A DNA stretch of 64,000 nucleotides from JBKHYJ01 sp046565505 (lineage in GTDB: Bacteria > Acidobacteriota > Blastocatellia > UBA7656): the NCBI GenBank assembly GCA_046565505.1, contig JBKHYJ010000080.1, forward strand, positions 136,143-200,142, in the 5' to 3' direction. A program made the translations under genes and the position numbers. Positions 53,361-62,713 of this stretch are shown here, in pieces (position 1 is the stretch's first letter; the number at the start of each line of letters is the position of its first letter). Below the pieces are notes generated by a model that saw only the letters and a program-made list of their open reading frames with translations, had not been told where the DNA came from and did not search any database.

Positions 53361-54335
53361 ATGAGACCTTCCATCAACCTAGGGAAGCTGATCGCGGCGG
53401 TCGTGATCGTACTTTCCCTCCACGGCCTGTTTACGCTGGCGGGCTGCGCGAAAAAGAAAGACAAGCTTGTGGTAGGCTTTTCACAGATGGAGAACAACAA
53501 TCCGTGGCGGATAGCCGAGACCAACAGCATGAAGGAAGAGGCCGACAGGCGGGGCGACAAGTTCCAACTGATCGTCACGGACGCGCAGGGGCAGACCTCC
53601 AAGCAGGTCTCTGATGTCGAGGACCTGATCGCCCGCCGCGTCGACGCCATCTTCCTCGCCCCGCGCGAGTACGAGGGGCTGGCCCCGGCGCTCCAGGCGG
53701 CGAGGGAGGCGAACATACCAGTCTTCCTGATAGACCGCGAGGCGGCCGGGACGGCGGGCCGCGATTACGTCGCGTTCCTTGGCTCCAATTTCGTGGAGCA
53801 GGGGAGGCGGGCCGCACAGTGGCTTATACAACAGACTAACGGGAAGGCCGGCATCGTCGAGCTGACGGGGACCGCGGGCTCGTCGGTCGCGCGCGACCGC
53901 TCGCAGGGGTTCAACGAGGAGATAAAAGGCCACCCGGACATGAAGGTCATCGCGTCGCAGACGGGCGACTTCTCGCGCGCGACCGGGCAGAAGGTTATGG
54001 AGAACATCATTCAATCGCTCGGCAAACAGATCACGGCTGTGTACGCGCACAACGACGAGATGGCCCTCGGCGCGATCCAGGCCCTTAAGGCCGCGGGGAT
54101 GAAGCCGGGTCAGGACGTGATAGTCGTCTCCGTCGATGGCGAGAAGGCCGCGCTCGAATCGATCATAGCGGGCGACATGGGCGCGACCGTGGAATCGAAC
54201 CCTCGCTTCGGGCCGCTCGCCTTCGACACGCTTGAAAAATACCTCGCGAAAGAAACGATCCCGCCTAAAATAATCCTCGAAGACCGCTTCTTCGAGGCGA
54301 GCAACGCCCGGCAGTATTTAGACTCGGCCTATTGA
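53361..54335 (+). CDS. Sugar ABC transporter substrate-binding lipoprotein
   Basis: A 324-residue periplasmic binding protein of the ribose/galactofuranose type (YtfQ-like). The signal (IAAVVIVLSLHGLFTLAGC) ends in a lipobox with Cys at about residue 29. The mature protein shows the two-lobed Peripla_BP_4 pattern: LVVGFSQMENNNPWRIAETN, DAIFLAPREYEGLAPALQAA, IPVFLIDREA and AVYAHNDEMALGAIQALKAA. FSQMENNNPWR strongly resembles YtfQ, which binds furanose sugars, fitting an arabinofuranose supply from GH51 and GH43. ATG 53361 has GGAG nine bases upstream; earlier in-frame ATGs lack one. It is followed by the ATPase and two permeases. Confidence 0.94.
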   Translation: MRPSINLGKLIAAVVIVLSLHGLFTLAGCAKKKDKLVVGFSQMENNNPWRIAETNSMKEEADRRGDKFQLIVTDAQGQTSKQVSDVEDLIARRVDAIFLAPREYEGLAPALQAAREANIPVFLIDREAAGTAGRDYVAFLGSNFVEQGRRAAQWLIQQTNGKAGIVELTGTAGSSVARDRSQGFNEEIKGHPDMKVIASQTGDFSRATGQKVMENIIQSLGKQITAVYAHNDEMALGAIQALKAAGMKPGQDVIVVSVDGEKAALESIIAGDMGATVESNPRFGPLAFDTLEKYLAKETIPPKIILEDRFFEASNARQYLDSAY

Positions 54336-54385
54336 AATGTGAAGGCGGCGGCATGCGCGCCGCCGCCCGGCATGGAGTGTTTATT

Positions 54386-55954
54386 ATGACCGCAGGCACA
54401 CCGCTGCTTCAGATGGAGGGGATAACAAAGAGGTTCTCGGGGCTTACGGCGCTCGATGGCGTAAACCTCTCTCTACAGCGCGGCGAAGTCCACGCCCTGG
54501 TCGGGGAGAATGGCGCGGGCAAATCCACCTTGATAAAGATCATGACTGGCGCATACGCGCGCGACGGCGGCACGATGAGCCTCGAAGGCCGCCCCGTAGA
54601 GTTCCACACGCCCGAGGACGCGCAATCGGCGGGCGTCGTCGCCGTTTATCAGGAAGTCAACCTCCTGTCGTTCCGCACCGTCGCCGAGAACATCTACCTC
54701 GGGCGCGAGCCGCGCCGCTGGGGGCTGATTGATTGGAAGCGCATGAACCGGGACGCGCGCGCGCTGCTCGAACGCCTGGGCCTCGACATAGACCCGCGCG
54801 CCACGCTCGGCAGCCTCAACATTGCGCTCAGGCAAATGGTAGCCATCGCGCGCGGCGTTTCGCTCGACGCGAAGGTCGTGGTGCTGGACGAGCCGACGAG
54901 CTCGCTGTCGGACCGCGAAGTCGCGATCCTCTACGATGTCGTTCGGAAGCTTAAGGCCGAAGGCGCGGCCATCGTTTACATCAGCCACCGCTTCGACGAA
55001 CTCTACGCCATCTGTGACCGGGTGACGGTCTTAAGGGATGGCAAGCTGGTCGGCACTTACCCGCTGGCGGGGCTTGAGCGGCTCGACCTCGTCTGCCTGA
55101 TGCTCGGCAAGCAGCGCGAGGAGCTGCGCAAGGGCACGACCGCCTTCGGCGATAACCAGGGCGCGAAGGCGGCCGGCGATTCGCGCGCCGGCCAGCCGCT
55201 GCTGCGCGCAGAAAATCTCAAGCGCGGGCGAAAGCTGAACGACGTATCAGTCGAGGTCGGGCGCGGCGAGATCGTGGGCATGGCCGGGCTGCTCGGCTCG
55301 GGCAGGACGGAGACGGCCCGCGTCATCTTCGGCGCGGACCCGCTCGAGTCGGGCGAAGTCCACCTGGAAGGCGAGCGGCTCAGCGTGCGGTCGCCGAGCG
55401 ACGGGATTGATGCGGGCCTCGCCTTCCTTTCCGAAGACCGCAAGGCCGAAGGCATCATCCCGGACCTTTCTGTGAGAGAGAACCTCACGCTCGCGGCGCT
55501 GCCCGCGCTCACGAAATTCGGCATCGTCTCGCGCGCGAGGCAGCAGGAGATCGTCGAGCGTTTCATGAAGCGGCTGGGCATCAAAGCGTCCGGGCCCGGG
55601 CAAAGGATTCGCGAGCTGTCGGGGGGCAATCAGCAGAAAGTCTTGCTCGCCCGCTGGCTCTGCAAGAACCCCAAGCTGTTAATCCTCGACGAGCCGACGC
55701 GCGGGATAGACATCGGCGCGAAGGGCGAGATTCAGTCGCTGGTCAACGAGCTTGCGGACTCGGGCCTGGGCGTGCTGATGATCTCGTCCGAGCTTGAGGA
55801 GCTGGTCGAAGGGAGCACCCGCGTGATCGTCGTGCGCGATGGCGAGCGCGTGGCGGAACTCAAGGGCGAAGAGATTTCACAAGACGCCATCATACGCGCG
55901 ATGGCCGATGGCGGCGGCGACGCGGCGCGGGCTGCGGATCAGGAGCACAAGTGA
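54386..55954 (+). CDS. Sugar ABC transporter ATP-binding protein (RbsA/YtfR-like, two ABC domains)
   Basis: A 522-residue cytoplasmic ATPase with two fused nucleotide-binding domains. Domain 1 has Walker A GENGAGKSTLIKIMTG, a signature region LNIALRQMVAIARGVSLDAK and Walker B VVVLDEPTSSLS. Domain 2 has Walker A-like GLLGSGRTETARVIFG (with Arg in place of Lys), signature LSGGNQQKVLLARWL and Walker B LLILDEPTRGIDIG. The divergent second P-loop and first signature are normal for this family, in which only one composite site is fully active. GGAG precedes ATG 54386. It overlaps the first permease by one base, so translation is coupled. Confidence 0.96.
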   Translation: MTAGTPLLQMEGITKRFSGLTALDGVNLSLQRGEVHALVGENGAGKSTLIKIMTGAYARDGGTMSLEGRPVEFHTPEDAQSAGVVAVYQEVNLLSFRTVAENIYLGREPRRWGLIDWKRMNRDARALLERLGLDIDPRATLGSLNIALRQMVAIARGVSLDAKVVVLDEPTSSLSDREVAILYDVVRKLKAEGAAIVYISHRFDELYAICDRVTVLRDGKLVGTYPLAGLERLDLVCLMLGKQREELRKGTTAFGDNQGAKAAGDSRAGQPLLRAENLKRGRKLNDVSVEVGRGEIVGMAGLLGSGRTETARVIFGADPLESGEVHLEGERLSVRSPSDGIDAGLAFLSEDRKAEGIIPDLSVRENLTLAALPALTKFGIVSRARQQEIVERFMKRLGIKASGPGQRIRELSGGNQQKVLLARWLCKNPKLLILDEPTRGIDIGAKGEIQSLVNELADSGLGVLMISSELEELVEGSTRVIVVRDGERVAELKGEEISQDAIIRAMADGGGDAARAADQEHK

Positions 55955-56931
55955 TGCAGAACGCCGCTCAAGCCAGGGCCGCGGGCGCCGGGCACGGCGC
56001 GCTGGGACGGCTGGCCGCGCTCGGTCCCACCTACGGCGCGCTGGCCGCGCTCATCCTGCTGGTAGTGGGTAACGCGATATTCACCCCGAACTTTGCGACC
56101 GTAAGCAACTTCTGGAACATACTGCTGCAGGTCTCGACGACCGTGCTGGTCGCGGTGGGGATGACGCTGGTGATCGCGACGGGGGGCATTGATCTTTCGG
56201 TCGGGTCTGTTATGGCTATCGCCTCGGCGCTCGCGGCAATCATGCTCGGGAGCGGGGTCGCGGTGGCGGTCTTCGCGGCGCTTGCTTTAGCCCTGGGCGT
56301 AGGCGCTCTCAATGGCGCGCTGATCGCGGGGTTCCGAATCCAGCCCATCATCGTGACGCTCGGCCTGCTCATCAGCGGGCGCGGGATCGCGCAGGTCATG
56401 AGCCAGGGCGGCCAACTGATCCCGATCAGCAATCCGCCGTTCGAGTACCTCGGAAAGGGCTACGTGGGCCCCGTGCCTGTTCAGGTGATGATTATGATCG
56501 CCATCGTCGCGGCCGCGATCTTCATAATGCGCGCGACCAGCTTCGGCCGTTACGTGGTCGCGGTCGGCGGCAACGAAGCGGCGGCCCGCCTGGCGGGGGT
56601 GAAGGTCAACCGGACGAAGGTGGCCGTCTACGCGATCAGCGGGTTGCTCGCGGGGCTGGCGGGTCTGATAGAGACCGCCAGGCTCGGGGCGAGCGACGCG
56701 GCGAAGGTGGGACTCAATATAGAACTGGACGCCATAGCCGCGGTCGTCGTCGGGGGCACGCCCCTGACCGGCGGCCGCGTGACCGTCGCAGGCACGCTCG
56801 TTGGGGCGCTCATCATGCAGGTCATCACGACCAGCTTTAACATGCGCCTCATACCGTTCTCCTGGTCACTCGTGCTGAAGGCGGCGATCATTCTAATCGC
56901 GGTCTACATCCAGCGGCCGAAGGCGGCTTAG
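55954..56931 (+). CDS. Sugar ABC transporter permease 1 (YtfT-like)
   Basis: A 325-residue inner-membrane permease of the RbsC family with eight or more hydrophobic segments. The signature VGMTLVIATGGIDLSVGSVM and the coupling loop GRYVVAVGGNEAAARLAGVK, followed by YAISGLLAGLAGLIETAR and AIAAVVVGGTPLTGGR, are typical. It forms the transmembrane pore with the second permease. ATG 55954 overlaps the upstream stop (TGATG); GTG 55951 is an alternative, and AGGAG lies at 55941-55945. Confidence 0.95.
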   Translation: MQNAAQARAAGAGHGALGRLAALGPTYGALAALILLVVGNAIFTPNFATVSNFWNILLQVSTTVLVAVGMTLVIATGGIDLSVGSVMAIASALAAIMLGSGVAVAVFAALALALGVGALNGALIAGFRIQPIIVTLGLLISGRGIAQVMSQGGQLIPISNPPFEYLGKGYVGPVPVQVMIMIAIVAAAIFIMRATSFGRYVVAVGGNEAAARLAGVKVNRTKVAVYAISGLLAGLAGLIETARLGASDAAKVGLNIELDAIAAVVVGGTPLTGGRVTVAGTLVGALIMQVITTSFNMRLIPFSWSLVLKAAIILIAVYIQRPKAA

Positions 56932-57100
56932 CCGCCTTTATCAAGCGCGCGGCCGGCGGGCGCAGCGTGGAGGATGCCGGTCACAAATTCGCCCCGACGC
57001 GAAGCCGCGCCGGGAATTCTTCGCGAGGCTTCGTTTGTCGGCGGCCGCGCGGCCGACCTGTCCGCCTCAATCTTATACCGGCTTAAGCGCGGAGGAATCG

Positions 57101-58096
57101 ATGAGTCAGGCCACAACGACAATAAACGAGACCACTCGCGGGAGGGTGGCGCGTGCGAGGCTTGCTTCGCTCGTACAGCGGGAGGGCGCGCTCGTCGCTC
57201 TTGTCGTGGTCTGCATCTTCGCTTCGCTCCGCTACGACGCTTTCCTCACGCCCGAGAACCTCCTGAACGTCCTCCGCCAGAACAGCATGCTCGGCCTCGT
57301 GGCCCTGGGCATGACGTTCGTGATCCTCACGGGCGGGATCGATCTGTCGGTCGGCTCGCTGCTGGCGGTCGCCGGGGTGATGGCGGCGAACCTCGCGGGG
57401 CGTGGGACCTTACCGGCGGTGCTGGCGGCGGTCGGGACGACGACGGCGCTCGGTTTCATAAATGGGCTGGTGATTGCAAAGGCGCGCATACAGCCTTTCA
57501 TCGTCACGCTCGCGATGATGATCGCGGCGCGGGGGCTGGCGCTGGCTTCTACGGGCGAACAGTCCGTGCGCGTTGAAAGGGTCTCCGAAGGGTTCACGTG
57601 GTTAGGCCGCGGGACGGTCGGCCCCTTACCCGTCCCCATCTTGATTCTCGTCGTGGCGTACGCGCTGGGCTGGGTAGTCCTCGGGCACACGCGCTTCGGC
57701 CGCCATGTGTACTCGCTGGGGGATAACGAGGAGGCGGCGCGGCTGATGGGCTTGAATATAGGGCGCGTCACTCTGGGCGTTTACGCGCTGAGCGGCATGC
57801 TTGCGGGGCTTGCGGGCGTCATCCTCGCCTCGCGCCTCGGCGCGGGGCAGCCGGTGGCGGGTACGGGGTGGGAGCTAGACGCCATTGCGTCGGTCGTGGT
57901 CGGCGGGACGCTGCTGACGGGAGGGCAGGGCGGCGTGGGGTCTACTCTCGTCGGCGTGTTGCTGCTCGGCGTGATCTTCAACCTTTTCAACCTGGAGGGA
58001 ACGATCAGTTCCTGGTGGCAGTGGGTGTTGCGCGGCGTGTTCCTGCTCGTGGTGGTAATCTTGCAGAACCGCCTGAGCGCGAAGAGGAAAGTATGA
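57101..58096 (+). CDS. Sugar ABC transporter permease 2 (YjfF-like)
   Basis: A 331-residue permease paralogous to the preceding one. It carries LGMTFVILTGGIDLSVGSLL, RIQPFIVTLAMMIAARGLAL, the coupling loop GRHVYSLGDNEEAARLMGLN and AIASVVVGGTLLTGGQGGVG, and resembles YjfF, the second membrane subunit of the furanose transporter. GGAGG lies seven bases before ATG 57101. A 169-base spacer separates the two permease genes, with no recognisable gene in it. With YtfQ-, YtfR- and YtfT-like partners this makes a complete importer with two different permeases. Confidence 0.95.
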   Translation: MSQATTTINETTRGRVARARLASLVQREGALVALVVVCIFASLRYDAFLTPENLLNVLRQNSMLGLVALGMTFVILTGGIDLSVGSLLAVAGVMAANLAGRGTLPAVLAAVGTTTALGFINGLVIAKARIQPFIVTLAMMIAARGLALASTGEQSVRVERVSEGFTWLGRGTVGPLPVPILILVVAYALGWVVLGHTRFGRHVYSLGDNEEAARLMGLNIGRVTLGVYALSGMLAGLAGVILASRLGAGQPVAGTGWELDAIASVVVGGTLLTGGQGGVGSTLVGVLLLGVIFNLFNLEGTISSWWQWVLRGVFLLVVVILQNRLSAKRKV

Positions 58097-58189
58097 ACGC
58101 GCGGCAGTGACCGGCGGGGCGAGAAAGGGGAAGGCTGGAACAGGTTTATTCTCGCACTCGTCGCTGCGCGTCATCCAGGGGTATCAAGT

Positions 58190-58993
58190 ATGGGCACGGG
58201 GCGTTACAGCGAAAGAGAGATCGAATCGTTTACAGGCGCGGTGTATGAGGACGGCTACTGCGTATTACACGACCACTTCCCGAGGGAAACTCTTAATACA
58301 TGGCGCGCGGCTTTCGCGCCGCTGCTCGAAGAGCACGTGGCGACGCAGGGCCACATCCAGAATCGCGGCCCCGCCCGTTACTACGTCACGCTGCCTTTCG
58401 CCTCGCCCTTTGCCGACCCGGCCATCTATGAAGACGAGGACGTGCTCCGGGTCGTCGAGCGCCTCGTGGGTGAAGACGCCGTGATGCCGCAGCTCGCCAC
58501 GGACACCCCGCTGATCGGCTCCGAATACCAGGACGTGCACCGCGACGCCCTGCCGCTGTTCCCGGAAATCGAGAAGGAGACCCCGCCTTTTCAGCTCGCC
58601 GTTAATTTCCCGCTCATCGACGTGACCATAGAGACGGGCCCCTTTGAGGTCGCGCGCGGCACGCACATGATGACGAAGGCGGAGGGGATGCGCCGCATAG
58701 AGTCCGGCGAAATCAAGTTGGAGCCTGTCCTTATGCGACTCGGGGACGTGATGATACGCGACGTGCGCGGGCTCCATCGCGGCACTCCGAACCGCAAGCA
58801 TGCGCCGCGGCCTATGGTCGTGATAGGTTACAGCCGCCGGTGGCTTCACCGCCCGGAAGTGTCTATACGCGTGCCACGCGCCGCGCTCGACACGCTGTCG
58901 AAGCGCGCCCGCAGACTGCTCAGGTTCAACCCCGTCGTCGATTCGCTTGACGATAAGCCGGACATTGAAATCTACCAGTCATTCGCCTACTGA
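58190..58993 (+). CDS. PhyH-family Fe(II)/2-oxoglutarate dioxygenase
   Basis: A 267-residue cytoplasmic protein of the phytanoyl-CoA hydroxylase superfamily. The iron triad is complete: His117 and Asp119 in YQDVHRDAL and His196 in VRGLHRGTP; Arg207 in PRPMVVIG is positioned to bind 2-oxoglutarate. It carries the FEVARGTHM turn that precedes the second half of the barrel. Such enzymes hydroxylate small molecules; substrate is unknown. It follows the sugar permease by 93 bases and is the last gene of the plus-strand run, converging with the kinase gene. It could modify an imported sugar or glycoside aglycone, or be an unrelated passenger. Confidence 0.87.
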   Translation: MGTGRYSEREIESFTGAVYEDGYCVLHDHFPRETLNTWRAAFAPLLEEHVATQGHIQNRGPARYYVTLPFASPFADPAIYEDEDVLRVVERLVGEDAVMPQLATDTPLIGSEYQDVHRDALPLFPEIEKETPPFQLAVNFPLIDVTIETGPFEVARGTHMMTKAEGMRRIESGEIKLEPVLMRLGDVMIRDVRGLHRGTPNRKHAPRPMVVIGYSRRWLHRPEVSIRVPRAALDTLSKRARRLLRFNPVVDSLDDKPDIEIYQSFAY

Positions 58994-59052
58994 GCCACGG
59001 CATGTTGTTACCGAGCCGCCGCGCCGCGGGGGCGCTGGGCCGGATGCTTCCT

Positions 59053-61818
59053 TCAGTCCCGCAAAATCCCGCTCCCAAACACCCGCTGGCCGGCGAGCGA
59101 CGTGTAGAAACTGTAGATGGCAACGGCGACAAGTATCGGCAGTACGAAGAGAGTGGTCTGCCCGTACCATGCGGAAAGGTCGGGGGTTATGGGGTAGTGA
59201 AAGGTCAAGTCGAAGAAGAACTGGAATGAAATCGTCGTAAGCAACCCGAACCGGGCGACCGCCACCACCCCGAGCGTCGATATGATGACCGGCGCGGCCC
59301 ACAGGCTCAGCGGCCCCGGGATGGCGAAGGCGAGGACTTCGACCGCGGCGAACATCAGCCACAGGGCGGCAATCGCCAGCCACCGCCTCCGCAACAAGAT
59401 ATACAGGAGCAGGAGCAAAAGCAGCAGCCCCATCGCTACCACAATGTATTGAGGGACGCTCGCCGACAGCATGCTCGCGATCATGGCCCGTATCCCTTTA
59501 AGCGCGGCGGGGTCCGCGCCGGCCACGGGGGCGACAGGCTTGCCGGCGCCGTTTGAAACGATATAGGTGCTGCATATCGACAGCGTGTGCCCGAACCCCA
59601 GGAGACTGCCGATCAAAATATCGCGGCCCACCATCGGGTCACGAAAATCGCCGGCCAGCAGCCTGCTCCATGAGATTATTAACCTCGGCCAGCGCCTGCG
59701 GACGTAAGGTTCCAGGGCGATGTAAAGCAGCCAGAAAAAGCCCGCGGTAAATAGGGCCTCGGCGCTGGCTTTAAACAGCAGTTCAAGCTCGCCCGCGAGC
59801 GCGGGAATATGGTCCGCCGCTATCAACAGCCCGCTCAATACTGACGAGAATACGACCAGAGAGATTTTAAAGCCGCCCTTGCGGTCCCCGCGCCCCGACC
59901 GCAGGTTGCGCCGCGCCAGCAGCACGCTGGCGATCAGTACCGAGAAGAACGCGATGGCGAGGATCATTCCCGCCGCCTGGCGGCTCCGCCTCGTAAGCAC
60001 TTCTTCTTGTCGTGTGGGCTTTTCCCAGGGCGGGATGACATGAAAATAAACGGGCCGGCCCCGGTATGCGGCCGCCTCGACGCGGATCGGTATGTCCGGG
60101 TATTCGGGGTGCGCGCCTTCCCAAGCCGCCCGCAGGTCGGCGTAGGTAGGCGGGAGCCAGGCCGAATCGACCGGCATGAAATTGCCCGGCTCCAAACCTG
60201 CCTCCGCGAATAAAGTCGCCCAGTCGGGCCGGGCCATCGAAGTCGATTGATCGACCTGCCGCGGGACCGCGGAGAAAGTGACGAGCCGCCCGCGCATGTC
60301 TAAAGTGACGTTTGCCATGCCCGAAAAATCTGATGGCGGGTCCGATGGCGACACGCTCACCGCGCCGATGGGCGCAAGGGGGCGTGGGCTCTGACGATAC
60401 CAGAAATAGTAAACTAGAGGCTGCCCGCTCTCGACCCGCCTGTAATCGTCGAATGATGGATTGCTTTCCCTCAGGTGAGTCAGGTAAGCGGGGTCCTCGC
60501 CAACGCCATAGGCCGTGTCGGCGGGCGAATCTGTATAGCCGAATCTTTTCACCAAGCCGGCGGCGCGGTCGGCGAGGACCTCGCCTGATTTTTCAAGCGG
60601 CACACGGTTGTGCATCATCACTTTGCCTGAAAGCAAGACGACCAGGGCCAGCTCGATAAAGAATGCCGCGAGGCAGGCGGCGGCTACGGCGGGCCGCAGC
60701 GCGCCCTCCTTAGGCGCGGCCGCCACCATCTCGGGCGAAGGGGTCTCGCCGGCCGCGAGCGCGGCCGCCAGGGGGTCTCCGCCGGGCAAGGCCGCCGCCA
60801 CCTGCCCGACCGATGACGGGCGGTCCCGCGGGTCACGCTCCAGGCAGCGCAGTATGACCCGCTCGACCAGCGGGTCGATCTCTTTCACGAAGTCAGATAT
60901 GCCGGGCGGCGTAGTCGTCTCATGCTTCCGCATCAACTCTTCGAGCGATGACGCCTCGAAGGCTTTCCTCCCGGTGAAGATTTCATACAGCACAAGCCCC
61001 AGGGAGTAGATGTCGCTCCTCACTGTGACCTCTTTCCCCGCGAGCTGTTCGGGGGCCATGTAGGCGGGCGTGCCGGCCCGGACCTCTTGGCCGCGGAATT
61101 CGCCCGCGAGCCCCGCGAGCCCGAAGTCCATTATCCGAGCCTTTCCGCGCCCGTCTATCATGACGTTCGCGGGCTTGAGGTCGCGGTGGAGCACCCCCTG
61201 TTCATGGGCCGCCGCCAGGCCCGCGCATAGCTGCGTCGCGATCTCGACGGCCTTATTCTCCGGGAGCCTTCCTATGCGCCGCAGCAAGGAGGCGAAGTCT
61301 TCGCCATCGACATACTCCATCGAGAGGAAGTGCTGGCCGCCGGCCTCGCCGATGTCGTATACGCGGCAGATATTCGGGTGGGAAATTTGGCGGGCGATGC
61401 GGACCTCGCGGTGGAACCGCTCGAGCATGGCTTGATCGCTCGCGAGGTTCTCGGGCAAGAACTTCAAGGCGACCGGCTGCGCCAGCTTTAAATCGTCCGC
61501 TCGATACACCTCCCCCATACCGCCTTTGCCGAACAGCCCTATGATGCGGTAGCGGCCCGCCAGCACCGTGCCGGGGATGAAGCGCGCCTCCGCTTCTGAT
61601 GGCGGCTTGCCCTGCGGGAGCAGCCTAGCCGCGTCATGGACGAGCGTCGCGATGAAGCGGCCGGTCGGTTGCCGGTGGGCGAGCAGCGTTTCCACCTCAT
61701 GCCGCAGCGATGAGTCGCCCGCGCACGCCTGGTCGAGGAATGCTTTGCGCTCGTGGGGCTCACGCCCGAGCGCGGACTCGAAGATCGATTCTATCTGTTT
61801 CCATCGCTCTGGATTCAT
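59053..61818 (-). CDS. Membrane Ser/Thr protein kinase (PknB-like)
   Basis: A 921-residue kinase. An N-terminal segment of about 80 residues (WKQIESIFESALGREPHERK) is the usual acidobacterial/planctomycete prefix. The kinase domain (about 90-350) has the Gly loop LFGKGGMGEVYRA, Lys in VALKFLPEN, HRD in VLHRDLKPANVMI, DFG in RIMDFGLAG and APE in YMAPEQLAG, so it should be active. A first transmembrane helix near residue 400 leads to an extracytoplasmic sensor-like region of about 230 residues. Seven or more further membrane helices then run to the C-terminus. ATG 61818 is used; a TTG two codons earlier is possible. It lies 99 bases downstream of an ECF sigma gene, a common partnership. Confidence 0.93.
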   Translation of the reverse strand: MNPERWKQIESIFESALGREPHERKAFLDQACAGDSSLRHEVETLLAHRQPTGRFIATLVHDAARLLPQGKPPSEAEARFIPGTVLAGRYRIIGLFGKGGMGEVYRADDLKLAQPVALKFLPENLASDQAMLERFHREVRIARQISHPNICRVYDIGEAGGQHFLSMEYVDGEDFASLLRRIGRLPENKAVEIATQLCAGLAAAHEQGVLHRDLKPANVMIDGRGKARIMDFGLAGLAGEFRGQEVRAGTPAYMAPEQLAGKEVTVRSDIYSLGLVLYEIFTGRKAFEASSLEELMRKHETTTPPGISDFVKEIDPLVERVILRCLERDPRDRPSSVGQVAAALPGGDPLAAALAAGETPSPEMVAAAPKEGALRPAVAAACLAAFFIELALVVLLSGKVMMHNRVPLEKSGEVLADRAAGLVKRFGYTDSPADTAYGVGEDPAYLTHLRESNPSFDDYRRVESGQPLVYYFWYRQSPRPLAPIGAVSVSPSDPPSDFSGMANVTLDMRGRLVTFSAVPRQVDQSTSMARPDWATLFAEAGLEPGNFMPVDSAWLPPTYADLRAAWEGAHPEYPDIPIRVEAAAYRGRPVYFHVIPPWEKPTRQEEVLTRRSRQAAGMILAIAFFSVLIASVLLARRNLRSGRGDRKGGFKISLVVFSSVLSGLLIAADHIPALAGELELLFKASAEALFTAGFFWLLYIALEPYVRRRWPRLIISWSRLLAGDFRDPMVGRDILIGSLLGFGHTLSICSTYIVSNGAGKPVAPVAGADPAALKGIRAMIASMLSASVPQYIVVAMGLLLLLLLLYILLRRRWLAIAALWLMFAAVEVLAFAIPGPLSLWAAPVIISTLGVVAVARFGLLTTISFQFFFDLTFHYPITPDLSAWYGQTTLFVLPILVAVAIYSFYTSLAGQRVFGSGILRD

Positions 61819-61917
61819 AAACAACGGTTCGATATTTGAGATTCAGGTTCGCGAGCCGCATGCGCGTCTGCCGCGGTCGAGCCGGTAAAGTGAGGCCGCC
61901 TGAGTCGCATCTCCCGA

Positions 61918-62487
61918 CTATTCTTTGCTGATCTCGCGGTGCAGCCAAGCTTCAGCCATTCTCATGTGTCGCCTCACGGTGGAAACGGAGATGGATTCCA
62001 CCTCGCTGATCTCTTCGATGTTCAGCCCGCCGAAGTATCGCAACTCTATGATTCGGCCCTTAAGCTGATCGAGCGAGGCGAGCGTTTCGAGGGCGTCGTC
62101 AAGCGCGACGAGACTGTCCGCGCGCTCGGCGGAAAAAGCGGCGGCCTCGTCCAGCGGCAGGTCCTGCCTGCCCGCGCCGCGCTTGGCCGTCCTGTGCCGG
62201 CGCGCATGGTCTATGAGTATCTGCCGCATGATGCGCGCGGCGACGCCGAAAAAATGCGCGCGGTTCTGCCATTCGAGGTCGTTGTAGCCGACCATTTTCA
62301 TGTAGGCCTCGTGTACGAGCGCCGTGCCCTGGAGGGTATGGCCCCGGCGCTCGCCGCGCAGGTAATGATTGGCAAGTCGCCGCAGCTCGTCGTAAACAAG
62401 CGGCGTCAATCTTTCGAGCGCCTCTTTATCGCCGTTCCGCCAATCCTGAAGCAGCCGTGTTACGTCGTCAGGCAACGCAGTGGTCAT
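61918..62487 (-). CDS. ECF-subfamily RNA polymerase sigma factor
   Basis: A 189-residue sigma factor of the acidobacterial/planctomycete kinase-linked type. Region 2 reads EALERLTPLVYDELRRLANH and TLQGTALVHEAYMKM, with AHFFGVAARIMRQILIDHAR. Region 4 has ELRYFGGLNIEEISEVESIS and the recognition helix VSTVRRHMRMAEAWLHRE. No anti-sigma gene is adjacent; control is probably by phosphorylation from the downstream kinase, as shown for related pairs. GGGGAG precedes ATG 62487; an in-frame ATG at 62652 would add 55 residues lacking sigma features. Confidence 0.94.
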   Translation of the reverse strand: MTTALPDDVTRLLQDWRNGDKEALERLTPLVYDELRRLANHYLRGERRGHTLQGTALVHEAYMKMVGYNDLEWQNRAHFFGVAARIMRQILIDHARRHRTAKRGAGRQDLPLDEAAAFSAERADSLVALDDALETLASLDQLKGRIIELRYFGGLNIEEISEVESISVSTVRRHMRMAEAWLHREISKE

Positions 62488-62713
62488 ACTCTCCCCGCGC
62501 GGATTCTGGGAATCCTGCCTTGAATTTCGGAGAGCATAGCCAGTTGCGGAACTCAAGTCAACAGGGCCCCGCCCGCCCCGGCGGAGCCCATTCCGTAACA
62601 GCCTGACTATTGAGCGAGTGACGCGGCCTGTCTTTGTATTATCCATCGCCATTTCGCCGGGCGGCCAGCCATTGCGGCGGCCGCGGGGTCAATTCACTCG
62701 ACGCGGCCGCGCC

